From assembly GCF_900452515.1 (NCBI RefSeq), contig NZ_UGNW01000001.1:1550001-1614000 (forward strand): 64,000 nucleotides of DNA, written 5' to 3'. This document shows, piece by piece, positions 37,499 to 46,718 of the stretch. Under the pieces are notes generated by a model. That model was not told the origin of the DNA. It made no database searches and was given only the letters and a program-made list of their open reading frames with translations. Source of the DNA: Legionella birminghamensis (GTDB lineage Bacteria; Pseudomonadota; Gammaproteobacteria; Legionellales; Legionellaceae). The translations under genes and the position numbers were made by a program. Positions within the stretch are counted from its first letter, which is position 1. Each line of letters opens with the position of its first letter.

Positions 37499-37825
37499 GT
37501 GTTCCTTAAATACTATTTCCTGATATTATTATTACCCGGTTTACTTTTTTCACCACTTGTTAGCGCGGATACGGATAAGCAAAAGCCTGTCATTTTGATT
37601 ATAAAAAAAATGCCCTATACCATTAATGGGCATAGTACTTCGCTCTATCGTATCGAGCAGCCGGATGGAACCTGGGGATTCCATGGGAAAGAAGGCGAAT
37701 TTTTTGGCGATAATCCAGGAAACTGGATGATGCACTGTCATATGTTATATCATCAGGCGGCAGGTATGATGACATTTATAAATTATAAAGGTGTTAAAGT
37801 TCCTAACCTTCCTGGCGCCCATTAA
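37499..37825 (+). pseudogene. Internally deleted multicopper oxidase remnant
   Basis: A 108-aa frame with a GTG start and AGGGGAG ribosome site. It has a signal peptide (FLILLLPGLLFSPLVSA), then what looks like the first strand of a multicopper oxidase (MPYTINGHSTSLYRIEQPDG). It then jumps to a C-terminal copper site, GNWMMHCHMLYHQAAGMM, where HCHxxxH and Met are T1/T3 ligands. A full enzyme would have 400 or more residues between. I infer an in-frame internal deletion; expression of a small cupredoxin-like product cannot be excluded. It overlaps the acyltransferase end by 4 bp on the opposite strand. Confidence 0.7.
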
Positions 37826-38997
37826 CCACTCAATAAAGCGGCTTCCGAAGAAAGCCGCCCATCTCCATGCGCCATCTTGCGTACAAGCTTTTTTGAAAAT
37901 TCGATTCCCTTGTTTTCAACATACCGGTGTATTAAATAAGCTGTCAGTAGTACCAGACCTAATGAAGAGACTGCAGAAAACCAGAGGTTCCCTGTCTTAT
38001 GGTAGAACACCAGAAAATAACTATAACCTATGAATCCATGTGTCAGGTAAAGTGGATAGGAAATGTTAGCTAAACCGCTTAGGATTTTACTATAAGGCAG
38101 GTAAGGATTACTGGCAGATAATAATAAAAAGAATACGAGAACGTACAAATGGTTGACAAATATTTCACTTCCAGTCCAGTCGCTGTCCTGATTTATGTGA
38201 AGTGAAAGGTAGTTTAAAGCAAGTAAGAAAATTGCAGATAGTATTCCGGTTGTATAAGACCATTGCTTGCTAAGGGTGTAATAAATGCTTGTACCGATAA
38301 ACATAAATCCAAGATAAATTGAATTTACGGATAAAATCTTATTTAAATGTCTTATCCAGCCAGCCTCATGCGGCAATCCGTAACTAATCTGGTAGGCAAT
38401 GACTAAAATCGAAGCTAAAATGAGGAAGCTGGCGGGTTTTTTCTCGATCTGGTAATAAAAAAGCAGGAAAAAAATTAGATAAAAATGCATCTCAATTTCC
38501 AGTGTCCAGGTAGAGTATTCGATGAATGGGACATTCATCAAATCTCTGAATAGTAAGAGATTGCTGATTATCACTTTAAAGCGTAGAAAATGGGGAGGGG
38601 TAGCGCCCAGATAATAACCTGTTAATATCATGACCAACGAGGCTAATATTATGCATACAATGACGGTAGGATAAATCCTGAAAAGCCTGCGTATCAAATA
38701 TGAGCGAGGATTGGTTTTTTTAAGTGAAAGTGGAATGACATAGCCGCTCAAAATAAAGAAAAGACCTAAGCCAAAGTGAACACTGGAAAAATGATTTAAA
38801 CCGAGGGTTGCACTGAATATGCCCAGATATTCATTAAGTAATGCCGCTGAAAAATGAAGCTCATTATGTGGGAAAAGCATATTGGCAATGGCTTGAGGAT
38901 TTGTAAGTAGCCCATACCAATGGGTATAAACCACTAACAAACAGGCAAGTATTCGAGCTAATTGGAGAAACCAAATTTTATGCTGATTGAGTTCCAT
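37822..38997 (-). CDS. Acyltransferase 3 family membrane protein
   Basis: Integral membrane O-acyltransferase of the OafA/NodX type that modifies surface polysaccharides or other extracytoplasmic sugars. From the ATG at 38997 it is about 391 aa, with roughly ten TM segments. The family start is WFLQLARILACLLVVYTHWYG (catalytic-type His in THW), followed by FFILSGYVIPLSL, YLIRRLFRIYP and TWTLEIEMHFYL. The frame stays open 16 codons further upstream. The substrate is unknown. It diverges from the 1000-aa gene at 39161. Confidence 0.9.
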   Translation of the reverse strand: MELNQHKIWFLQLARILACLLVVYTHWYGLLTNPQAIANMLFPHNELHFSAALLNEYLGIFSATLGLNHFSSVHFGLGLFFILSGYVIPLSLKKTNPRSYLIRRLFRIYPTVIVCIILASLVMILTGYYLGATPPHFLRFKVIISNLLLFRDLMNVPFIEYSTWTLEIEMHFYLIFFLLFYYQIEKKPASFLILASILVIAYQISYGLPHEAGWIRHLNKILSVNSIYLGFMFIGTSIYYTLSKQWSYTTGILSAIFLLALNYLSLHINQDSDWTGSEIFVNHLYVLVFFLLLSASNPYLPYSKILSGLANISYPLYLTHGFIGYSYFLVFYHKTGNLWFSAVSSLGLVLLTAYLIHRYVENKGIEFSKKLVRKMAHGDGRLSSEAALLSG

Positions 38998-39086
38998 TTT
39001 GTCTTTGTTTAAAGTAATTTGAATCGGCATGCTAACAGATATCATTTATAATGAGAAATCCGAGTTTGATTATTAACAGCCCGATA

Positions 39087-39119
39087 GTTAAGATTCGCTT
39101 AATATTTGAAGCGTATAAT
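39087..39119 (+). promoter_or_regulatory. PmrA-like tandem box and -10 element
   Basis: GTTAAGATT (39087-39095), CG, then CTTAATATT (39098-39106): two half-sites with an 11-bp period, as used by OmpR-family regulators. The second matches the Legionella/Coxiella PmrA consensus cTTAATatT as I remember it. A TATAAT hexamer follows at 39114-39119, 42 bp before the start of the 1000-aa gene. Confidence 0.65.
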
Positions 39120-39160
39120 TTTAGCTGAATATTCACAAATGACAGAGCAATAGAGCGCGT

Positions 39161-42100
39161 ATGGCCAACCCCTTGAATGCAAAAAAAATCCTCGGAAAAT
39201 TTAAAGAAAAAACAATTGAAGAATTTTATCTGGATAGTAGTAGTACTGAACTAATTCTTCCACAGGACTCATCGATTCCCTGGGTAGGTGCTGCAAAACG
39301 AAATGATGTTTTTCAAAAGCAGGTTTTTACTCGGCCTGAAAGCAGCGCGGAGGTTAGTTTCATCCGTCAAAATGGCCATGAGCATGCAATTCTGTGGAAA
39401 AGCTCGGCGGAGAAGATCAAAGAGGCTACACGTTGGGGTATCATAAAAACCGATTCTCTGACCAGTAAAATTATTGGTTCATTAGGGCAATACCGCGTGA
39501 TCGCCCATGAACAAGCCGCCAAAGGTCTCGCGAATAACTCTCTAGATCTCAAACTTCGACTGGTGGGACATTATCAGGATCTCTTTGAAGCCATGCAGGA
39601 TCTGGAGTCCCTGGTTAACCGTAATAATTCTGCCAAAAAAATTGAAAAATATTTTGAGCGGTATATTCAAAAGCTAGAAGGGATTCAGAGGAATTTAGAC
39701 ACCTATTTTTCAGATATCGATTGTCCAGGTTATGACAGCACAACCTTGAGGCATCTGCGTGAGGATATAAGCGCTTCTATTAATCGTGCCCGATCTTTTT
39801 CACAGAAAATAAAGAACAGTCCCGGAAATCTTCGCCGTTTTAATCGAGGACGGGGACATGAATCCATTCTTGAGTTTATCAAACAGCAAATTAATCAGAA
39901 CTTATATCAGTTGCAAGGAATTAATCAGGACATCAGCTTTAGTACGAAGCGTTATTTTGCCCTGACTCGAGGCAATCTGAATGATTTTATCGAAGATGCA
40001 CGAAAAGAACTCGACGATCACCTGCCCGACTTGCGAAACCCGGTCAACCCTTGCCACCATGGGGTCTTTGCCATAAATCCGGAAAAGGTCGTAACTTACG
40101 ATTTCGGTAAAGAAGAGTTAAGTCCTGCACGTGAACGGCAGGTGCTATTGGCTATCAGCTTTATTGAAGGCTGGGACAGCTTGGAACTTAAAAAGGGAGA
40201 ACCTGCCAGAGTTAAAAATCACCTTGGTGAAGAAGAGCTGGATACAATCGCCGCAACTCGATGGAAAACACATCGGGGTTTTATTCCGCAATTGAAAAGT
40301 ATTGCTTATTTCCTGCTAAATTTTGTTAAAAGCGTTGTTTTGCCAACCAAAGCCTGGGAAGAGGAAACCTGGAAGAATAAAGGGTTTCATTTGGTTGCAG
40401 CAGAATTGAGGGCGCATGCAAAACCTAATCAGCCTATCTGGGTTGCCCCCTATAATTTTTTTAAAAAAATTGCTTATGCCATTCGGGATATTTTTAGCGG
40501 GATCAGGGATTTCGGTGCAAATCTTGTTTTTCGTTTACCAGCTGCAATGCTTGAAGACTGGCAGGCAAGCTCCACACTACCTGAGCTTAATGAAACCTTA
40601 TCCGAGGTGAGCAAGGAATGTCAATCGATAAAGGAAATAGAAGGAGAGCGTCTAGAGGATTTACTGAAACGTTGCGGAATTAAGAAAAGATTTGAGTTTA
40701 ATAAGGATAGTATTCTGGCAGAAGCCAGTTATCCTTTAACGGCAGGTGAGCAAAATGACATCCTCACTGCAGTTGCCAGAGGACTCAATGGCTTTAGCAG
40801 TTTTTTTACTCATGGTTTCAATAAAGATCCCATATCGGGAGTCATTTTTACCCTGGGTTATGCAGTAGGTGCTGCTGTCATTTTCATGCCAGCCTTTAGT
40901 ACGGCTATTTTCGGTGCTGGTTATGTGAACTGGCTCAGTCATTTCTCCTATGCTTTGGGGACTTCCAAGATCGCAGCCACTGTAGGCGGCGGGTGCACAC
41001 AGGCCCAGATTTTAGCAATGGGATGGGATGCTATTATGCACGGCCCAAGCGGGGTAGCGGCAAATGCTGCTTATCAGTTTGGCGAAGATCCCTTAACAAT
41101 TGCTGCTTATTGTGCAGCGGCTTATGGTATTGGCCATCTATTAATAAATGGTATTGCAGGGCATAAAATCCCTTGGCTTAGCAATGTTATTGCAGAAGAC
41201 TTGGGAACCAATAAAAGTTTTGGGACTTTCTTCTTTGGGGGGAAAGTTGGGGTAATGAGTTATGAGGCTTTAGTGACGGAGGCGGAGGAACACATCAAAG
41301 CGAATGTGCCTGTACTCAGGCCGGAAGATATCAAGCAATTCAAGGAAAGTTTTTATGCTGAGCATAAGCCGACTATTGATCGTTTTATGCTGGCTTATTT
41401 CCTATCGTCTAACGCGGAGGAGATTCCGAAGCTGGATTCCAGGCAGCTTTTTGAATTATCAAGGCAAATTGATAAGCATTTTTCCAGAGAAGACAGCCGC
41501 TCCCTCAAGAAAATTTTATATCCTGAAGGGGCTAAACCTTCAATCGCTTTTCAGTTATTCTCATTGCCATTGAGTTATATCCCGGCTATTTGCCGTTTCG
41601 CCTGGTCAATCGTTTTAAGCCTGGCAGCCTGGACCGTGGAAAAACCGCATCCCTGGGAACCAGTTAAACGTGCTGGTGGAGATCTGTTTGAAAAGACTAA
41701 AAGGGACCTGACGCGGTTAATTACTTTTGCGAGTTCAATGACATTTCTGTTCTACAGCGGATTTAGTTCTCTTATTAAATCATTTGTGTATACATTTGCT
41801 ATGGGCATTGCCCGCATCGCTGCAGTGTTTGGTGCAAAACCTGGACATAGCACGCACAATTTCTTTGCCGCAGCACATAATTTTATGAGACAGATTGGCG
41901 AGTTCCTATATCCTGTACGAGCTGTTAAGGATGTTACAATCGCAGATCCGCGAGCAACAATTGAAAAAACAGAAGCATCTTATGCCAAGCTTTTAAAGCA
42001 GATCTATAAATCCCGTAAAGACAATCCTGGTGAGGTGAATAACCTGCCTGATGAACAGGACAGTGCTGATTATAGTTTTGATCTAAGAGGAACCGGTACT

Positions 42101-42163
42101 GCTTCAAACGATAATTCAGCCGGGGACGCTGATCCAGTTCACAAACAGAAGGTAATTCGTTAA
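39161..42163 (+). CDS. Large protein of unknown function, candidate Dot/Icm effector
   Basis: A 1000-aa protein I do not recognise. Residues ~1-300 are soluble and mostly helical, with coiled-coil-like stretches (QYRVIAHEQAAKGLANNS, LRHLREDISASINRARSF). Hydrophobic segments lie near 375-385, 565-605 (FTLGYAVGAAVIFMPAF), 640-665, 800-830 and 850-895, suggesting membrane association. The C-terminal ~60 residues are polar and acidic/Ser/Asn-rich, ending VHKQKVIR. No signal peptide. The upstream PmrA-like box and the size and architecture fit a type IV effector that inserts into host membranes; this is inference. It is preceded by a divergent acyltransferase. Confidence 0.7.
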   Translation: MANPLNAKKILGKFKEKTIEEFYLDSSSTELILPQDSSIPWVGAAKRNDVFQKQVFTRPESSAEVSFIRQNGHEHAILWKSSAEKIKEATRWGIIKTDSLTSKIIGSLGQYRVIAHEQAAKGLANNSLDLKLRLVGHYQDLFEAMQDLESLVNRNNSAKKIEKYFERYIQKLEGIQRNLDTYFSDIDCPGYDSTTLRHLREDISASINRARSFSQKIKNSPGNLRRFNRGRGHESILEFIKQQINQNLYQLQGINQDISFSTKRYFALTRGNLNDFIEDARKELDDHLPDLRNPVNPCHHGVFAINPEKVVTYDFGKEELSPARERQVLLAISFIEGWDSLELKKGEPARVKNHLGEEELDTIAATRWKTHRGFIPQLKSIAYFLLNFVKSVVLPTKAWEEETWKNKGFHLVAAELRAHAKPNQPIWVAPYNFFKKIAYAIRDIFSGIRDFGANLVFRLPAAMLEDWQASSTLPELNETLSEVSKECQSIKEIEGERLEDLLKRCGIKKRFEFNKDSILAEASYPLTAGEQNDILTAVARGLNGFSSFFTHGFNKDPISGVIFTLGYAVGAAVIFMPAFSTAIFGAGYVNWLSHFSYALGTSKIAATVGGGCTQAQILAMGWDAIMHGPSGVAANAAYQFGEDPLTIAAYCAAAYGIGHLLINGIAGHKIPWLSNVIAEDLGTNKSFGTFFFGGKVGVMSYEALVTEAEEHIKANVPVLRPEDIKQFKESFYAEHKPTIDRFMLAYFLSSNAEEIPKLDSRQLFELSRQIDKHFSREDSRSLKKILYPEGAKPSIAFQLFSLPLSYIPAICRFAWSIVLSLAAWTVEKPHPWEPVKRAGGDLFEKTKRDLTRLITFASSMTFLFYSGFSSLIKSFVYTFAMGIARIAAVFGAKPGHSTHNFFAAAHNFMRQIGEFLYPVRAVKDVTIADPRATIEKTEASYAKLLKQIYKSRKDNPGEVNNLPDEQDSADYSFDLRGTGTASNDNSAGDADPVHKQKVIR

Positions 42164-42195
42164 AGTAGTCTTGATTAATTTTTTTAGGGATAATC

Positions 42196-42510
42196 ATGAC
42201 TACTTTAAAAGCGGCTATTATTTTAACTGCATTGGTTTCTGCAAATGCCTGGGCAGACACTCCTGCTGATGTCCAATCATTAAACACACAAATTCAGGGC
42301 CAGTTGAAACAAATGCAAGATCAAAACAATACGCAGATCACTACTCTGAATAATCAAATACAGGCACAGATCAAAGATGTCCAGAATAAACTGGAAAATG
42401 AGATTCAGAAAATGAATACGCAGACCCAGGATCAGATCCAGCAGATACAAACCAGCCTGCAACAGCAGATTGCTCAATTACAAAAAGAGGTTGAGCAAAT
42501 TAAAAAGTAG
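42196..42510 (+). CDS. Small secreted Gln-rich coiled-coil protein
   Basis: A 104-aa protein with a signal peptide (AAIILTALVSANAWA, cleavage near ADT). The mature part is almost entirely a coiled coil rich in Gln, with about an 11-residue pattern (QIQGQLKQMQ, QIQAQIKDVQ, QTQDQIQQIQ, LQQQIAQLQK). No Cys or lipobox. Probably periplasmic, perhaps a small spacer or structural protein; function unknown. It has its own downstream terminator. It lies 32 bp after the 1000-aa gene, so it may be read with it. Confidence 0.8.
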   Translation: MTTLKAAIILTALVSANAWADTPADVQSLNTQIQGQLKQMQDQNNTQITTLNNQIQAQIKDVQNKLENEIQKMNTQTQDQIQQIQTSLQQQIAQLQKEVEQIKK

Positions 42511-42517
42511 CAAAGGA

Positions 42518-42558
42518 GGCGCCGCAGGATTCTAAATACTGCTGCGCCTTGTTTTTTT
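42518..42558 (+). terminator. Rho-independent terminator after the coiled-coil gene
   Basis: Stem GGCGCCGCAG / CTGCTGCGCC (one mismatch) around an 11-nt loop, followed by TTGTTTTTTT. It abuts the stop of the convergent antiporter gene and may serve both. Confidence 0.85.
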
Positions 42559-44251
42559 AAGCCGGTGCCTTTTGAAAACGATTTAATATGTGTTGACCCA
42601 TACCACGGGAGAGCTCTTCCTCACTTAAAAAATAGGTTGCGTTAATCTCTTGTGCGAGCATATTTTTATCTTCTTCATTCTCAACACGAATTGCTATTTC
42701 TATTTTAGGATTTAGTTTTCTGGCAATATCAGCCATTTGTCGAATGTTAAAAATGTCTGAGGTAGCAACAACCAACATTCCCGCACGAGCAACATGCGCT
42801 TGTATTAGTGCCGCGGGCTCAGATGCGCTTCCATAAACAGCGGGGGTTTGCTGAGCCCTGATATATTCAATTAATTCACGATTTTGCTCGACTACCACAT
42901 AGGGAATTTGATTAGTGGTTAAAATAGTGGCTATCCGTTTTCCCACCCGTCCATAACCTATCAGTATAAGATGGCCAGACAGGTATTTTTCTTCTGTAGT
43001 GTCAGGTAGTTCGCTTAATGGATCTGCTTCTTGAAACATGCGAGTGAGAAAAGGAAAGCAGCCAAGCCAGCTTTGTAGAAAAGGGATTGACTTGAACAAT
43101 AGCGGGTTAATAGCTATTGACACTAATGCCCCAGCCAGGATTAATGCCTGGCCTTCTACAGGCAGCAGCTTGAGTTGTACCCCATGGCCGGCAAGGATAA
43201 AGGAGAACTCTCCAATCTGTGCAAGACTGGCCGATACTATCAGTGCGGTGTTGAGGGAATAACGAAAGAAAAGAACGAGAAGTGCAGCCGCAATCGATTT
43301 TCCAAACACAATAATCAGTACAACAGTGAGAACACGTAATGGCTCCTCAACAAAAATAGAAGGATTGAATAACATTCCCACTGAAACGAAGAATAAAACA
43401 GCAAACGCATCTCTGAATGGCAATGACTCCTCGGCTGCACGTCGACTGAAGCGGGATTCCCTAAGTATCATGCCTGCAAAAAAAGCACCCAGCGCAAAGG
43501 ATATATCGAATAATTTGGCTGCCAGGAACGCAATACTGACTGCTGCGGCAATGATGCACAGGGTAAATAGCTCCCGCGATCCCGTTTTGGTAATTTGCCA
43601 GAGCAGACGGGGAAGACCCCATCGGCCAATAAGCAGCATGATTGCCACAAAGGATGAAATTTTTAACAGGGTAGTCCCCAGACTGATCCACAAATTTTGG
43701 CCTGAGGTTTGAGTCTCGGAAGTACCAAACCAAAGCGCGATGAAGGGAAGAAAAACCAGCGCGATGACCATGGCAATGTCTTCAACAATTAACCAGCCTA
43801 CTGCTATTTGACCGTTAATTGTACCTAATAGTCCCTGTTCTTCCATCGCCTTGATAAGAACCACTGTGCTGGCGACCGATAAGGCAAGACCAAAGACAAT
43901 GGAATGACTTGGTTCCCAACCCCAGAAATAGGAGACCAGTGCGCCAAGGCAACTTGCAACCAGGATTTGCAGCAGGGCGCCGGGTAAAGCAATTTTGCGG
44001 GTTTCAAGTAATTCGTCAATTGAAAAGTGGAGGCCAACTCCAAACATCAGCAACATAATGCCTATTTCAGCAAACTCAGCCGCGATATGGGTATTTGCAA
44101 CGATTCCAGGAGTAAAAGGGCCAATAATTATTCCAGCCAGCAAATAACCAACCAGTGTGGGTAGTCGAAGCTTGATTGCAAGAAAGCCCATGATCAGGGC
44201 TAGGCCCAAGGCAGTTGCAAGTGTTGTGATGAGAGGCAGATTATGAGTCAT
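42557..44251 (-). CDS. Kef/YbaL-type monovalent cation:proton antiporter
   Basis: A 564-aa CPA2 family transporter. The N-terminal ~390 residues form about 12-13 TM segments (LVGYLLAGIIIGPFTPG, SVASTVVLIKAMEEQG, DISFALGAFFAGMILRESRF). A cytoplasmic TrkA-N (RCK) domain follows, with the Rossmann motif LILIGYGRVGKRIA and VVEQN, then a nucleotide-binding end. This is the KefB/KefC/YbaL layout; it likely exports K+ or related cations in exchange for protons under nucleotide control. It lacks the separate KefF/G ancillary gene nearby. GC-rich repeats start 86 bp upstream of it. Confidence 0.92.
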   Translation of the reverse strand: MTHNLPLITTLATALGLALIMGFLAIKLRLPTLVGYLLAGIIIGPFTPGIVANTHIAAEFAEIGIMLLMFGVGLHFSIDELLETRKIALPGALLQILVASCLGALVSYFWGWEPSHSIVFGLALSVASTVVLIKAMEEQGLLGTINGQIAVGWLIVEDIAMVIALVFLPFIALWFGTSETQTSGQNLWISLGTTLLKISSFVAIMLLIGRWGLPRLLWQITKTGSRELFTLCIIAAAVSIAFLAAKLFDISFALGAFFAGMILRESRFSRRAAEESLPFRDAFAVLFFVSVGMLFNPSIFVEEPLRVLTVVLIIVFGKSIAAALLVLFFRYSLNTALIVSASLAQIGEFSFILAGHGVQLKLLPVEGQALILAGALVSIAINPLLFKSIPFLQSWLGCFPFLTRMFQEADPLSELPDTTEEKYLSGHLILIGYGRVGKRIATILTTNQIPYVVVEQNRELIEYIRAQQTPAVYGSASEPAALIQAHVARAGMLVVATSDIFNIRQMADIARKLNPKIEIAIRVENEEDKNMLAQEINATYFLSEEELSRGMGQHILNRFQKAPA

Positions 44252-44336
44252 AAAGCTCCGTACATTTATAATAATTAATTTATAGGAACCGCTTGTCTAG
44301 GCTCCGGGCATTTCGATGGCAGCGGCATCTATCATC

Positions 44337-44676
44337 TCGAATCCCCGCGGCAGCGACCGCGGGGCCCATCTTATCGCTAAAATTCGGTTGATCCTTAAAT
44401 GGATCCCGCGGTCGCAGCCGCGGGAATTCGAGCGGTCGCAGCCGCGGGAATTCGATGCGGTCGCAGCCGCGGGAATTCGAGCGGTCGCAGCCGCGGGAAT
44501 TCGATGCGGTCGCAGCCGCGGGAATTCGATGCGGTCGCAGCCGCGGGAATTCGAGCGGTCGCAGCCGCGGGAATTCGATGCGGCCGCAGCCGCGGGAATT
44601 CGATGCGGTCGCATCCCTGGGAATTCGATGCGGCCGCATCCGTGGGAATTCGATGCGGCTGCAGCCGCGTAGATCT
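44337..44676. repeat. GC-rich hairpin element with 24/25-bp tandem array
   Basis: Begins with the conserved end CGAATCCCCGCGGCAGCGA plus CCGCGGGGCCCAT. After ~36 bp come about eleven tandem units of GCGGTCGCAGCCGCGGGAAT plus TCGA or TCGAT (44408-44676). Unit length alternates between 24 and 25 bp, and the last three units have diverged (CATCCCTGGG, CATCCGTGGG). Long open frames in it (Arg/Ala/Ser-rich) are by-products of the repeat. It fills the interval between the antiporter and the SDR gene. Confidence 0.9.
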
Positions 44677-44695
44677 AATAGATCCCCGGGGCAAG

Positions 44696-45466
44696 TTATT
44701 TCTGCTTGCCTTTACGACTTATATGATTTGCTGAAGCCTGGGCGGTCGGCATGATTGTCAGTTCGGCAATATCCACATGAGGCGGACGGGTCAGGCAAAA
44801 TAATACTGCTTCCGCAACATCCTGGGCTATCAGAGGGTCAAAATCCTGATAAAAGTCCTTGGCTTTTTGTTCATCGTTCCAGCGGACCACACTAAACTCT
44901 GTTTCAACTGCGCCCGGTGCTAGCTCCGATACTCGTACAGATGTTCCTAAAAGATCCATCCGCATTGATTTAGTAATGGCACGGACGGCATGTTTACTGG
45001 CACAGTATACATTGCCGTTAGGATAACATTCCTGGCCAGCGATTGAACCGATATTCACGATATGGCCTGATCCTCTCTCAATCATTTGTGGAATGATGCA
45101 GCGGCTAACATACAGCAGACCTTTAATATTGGTATCAATCATTTGTTCCCATTTATCAATGTCGCCTGTTTGCATGGGATCGCTTCCTAAAGCTAACCCG
45201 GCATTATTGATTAGAATATCAATTGTTTTCCACTCGTCAGGTAAATGCAAAAGTTGCGCTTCAACATCTGATTTCTTGCTTACATCCAGGCCAAGGATTA
45301 ATGACCGGCAGGAAAAATCATTTTCCAGGGATTCTGCAAGTGCTGCCAATCGATCTTTTCTGCGTGAAGCCAGGATTAGTTTTGCCCCTTGTTGGGCGAG
45401 TAAACGGGCACAGGCCTCACCTATGCCGCTTGAGGCGCCGGTTATTAAAGCTGTTTTATTTTTCAT
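44696..45466 (-). CDS. Short-chain dehydrogenase/reductase (YdfG-like)
   Basis: A 256-aa classical SDR. It has the NAD(P) motif TGASSGIGEACARLL, RKDRL after the second strand (NADP preference), NNAGLALG, the catalytic Ser in IVNIGSIAG and YCASKHAVRAI with the Tyr/Lys pair. The sequence VSELAPGAVETEFSVVRW resembles YdfG (3-hydroxy acid/serine dehydrogenase). The substrate is not determined. Its stop is 20 bp from the GC-rich tandem array. Confidence 0.9.
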   Translation of the reverse strand: MKNKTALITGASSGIGEACARLLAQQGAKLILASRRKDRLAALAESLENDFSCRSLILGLDVSKKSDVEAQLLHLPDEWKTIDILINNAGLALGSDPMQTGDIDKWEQMIDTNIKGLLYVSRCIIPQMIERGSGHIVNIGSIAGQECYPNGNVYCASKHAVRAITKSMRMDLLGTSVRVSELAPGAVETEFSVVRWNDEQKAKDFYQDFDPLIAQDVAEAVLFCLTRPPHVDIAELTIMPTAQASANHISRKGKQK

Positions 45467-45503
45467 TCTACGCTAACCTGTATCATTATTGTTATCTGCA
45501 TAC

Positions 45504-46637
45504 TTATTTTGAAACAGCTATGCAGTTTCTACCATTTTGTTTTGCTTCATAAAGCGCTTTGTCCGCTTTGGTGAAGAGTAATTCGTAGTCATCATCAATT
45601 GCTGGAATCATATTGGCGACACCGATCGAGACTGTCAGCTGATTGGAAATCGGTGAATATTCATTTTTAATGCATAGATTATTGATTGCCTCTTTGATAC
45701 GGATGGCAAACTTTTCGCTGTCATCAAGCGATGTGTTATACAAAATAATTACCATCTCATCTCCGCCATAACGGGCTGCCAAATCCGACTGACGCTTTAC
45801 CTCCGCCTTGAGGGCTTTTGCTATCTCCTTCAGGCATTCATCACCATAAAGGTGGCCGTAAGTATCATTGCAGTCTTTGAAATAATCAATATCAATCACC
45901 ATTAAGGTCAGGGGAAGCGAAGCACGTTTTGCACGGATCCAGTCAGCAATCAGACGCTCCTGAAAATACCGGCGGTTGGCCAGCTGCGTTAACTCATCCG
46001 TAATGGACACAATACTAAGCCGTTGATTAAATTGTTCCAGTTTGCTATTGAGCTCGCTCTCGTGGGCCAGGAGCTCAATATTTTTGCGCAACATTTTCTT
46101 ATTAACGTTGAAAATGGTACTGAGATACCCGAGGAAAACAATAAGGACAATGCCGATTAAGCGTGCATCATCCTGAGGATCGGTTAAAAATCGATAAATA
46201 ATAGGGAGAAAAGTTGGAATAACAAAGCTTGCATAAGCAAGTGCTGAAGCAGCCATGGAAATGGTGCTTCCAGTCGCTAGTCCAGCAAAGAACAGAAGTA
46301 AAATCATCTGCTGGGAAATCGATATATCATAATAGAGTGACCAGTAAAAATACCCGAGCATGGCACCTAAAATAAAGCCGGTAATGACCAGACTGTAGAA
46401 ATAGAATTCTCTTTGGGCAGGATTTTTGGGCGCAACAATGGCTATAAACAAGCGAAGAATTAGAATACCGCATAGAACCCCCAGCCATAAACCTGTGTCA
46501 TTGAGGGGGACGCCATGATAGCCTAGATAAATAACAATTAATAAAGCCAGAAACAGTGTAAACCAAATGGCCCTGGCGGTATTGACGAATAAATGCTCCA
46601 TGAGTTTTTCTTTTACTTTTACGGTCATTGAATCCAT
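45504..46637 (-). CDS. Membrane-bound diguanylate cyclase (GGDEF)
   Basis: A 377-aa protein with about six TM helices in the N-terminal ~190 residues and a cytoplasmic GGDEF domain. It has SITDELTQLANRRYFQERL at the start, DIDYFKDCNDTYGHLYGD, and the active site AARYGGDEMVIILYN (GGDEM, a tolerated variant of GGDEF), ending with ADKALYEAKQNGRN. No EAL domain and no obvious RxxD inhibitory site immediately upstream. It makes c-di-GMP in response to an unknown membrane signal. The EAL phosphodiesterase at 20459 could oppose it. Confidence 0.92.
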   Translation of the reverse strand: MDSMTVKVKEKLMEHLFVNTARAIWFTLFLALLIVIYLGYHGVPLNDTGLWLGVLCGILILRLFIAIVAPKNPAQREFYFYSLVITGFILGAMLGYFYWSLYYDISISQQMILLLFFAGLATGSTISMAASALAYASFVIPTFLPIIYRFLTDPQDDARLIGIVLIVFLGYLSTIFNVNKKMLRKNIELLAHESELNSKLEQFNQRLSIVSITDELTQLANRRYFQERLIADWIRAKRASLPLTLMVIDIDYFKDCNDTYGHLYGDECLKEIAKALKAEVKRQSDLAARYGGDEMVIILYNTSLDDSEKFAIRIKEAINNLCIKNEYSPISNQLTVSIGVANMIPAIDDDYELLFTKADKALYEAKQNGRNCIAVSK

Positions 46638-46718
46638 GCAGCTGGCCTCTTCGCTTTAAATAGTATTCAAAGTATTTATTAAGTATAATCTAAAATTTGC
46701 ATGAAAAATAAGTAAAAA

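Noticed and set aside
43326..43733. 128-aa plus-strand and 90-aa minus-strand shadow frames inside the antiporter gene
   Set aside because: They lie in other frames of a gene with clear membrane segments and an RCK domain.
44280..44754. Several 99-119 aa open frames on both strands over the GC-rich array
   Set aside because: They are Arg/Ala/Ser/Gly repeats produced by reading the tandem array; the same sequence is open in several frames at once, and unit length varies between 24 and 25 bp, so no frame is kept.
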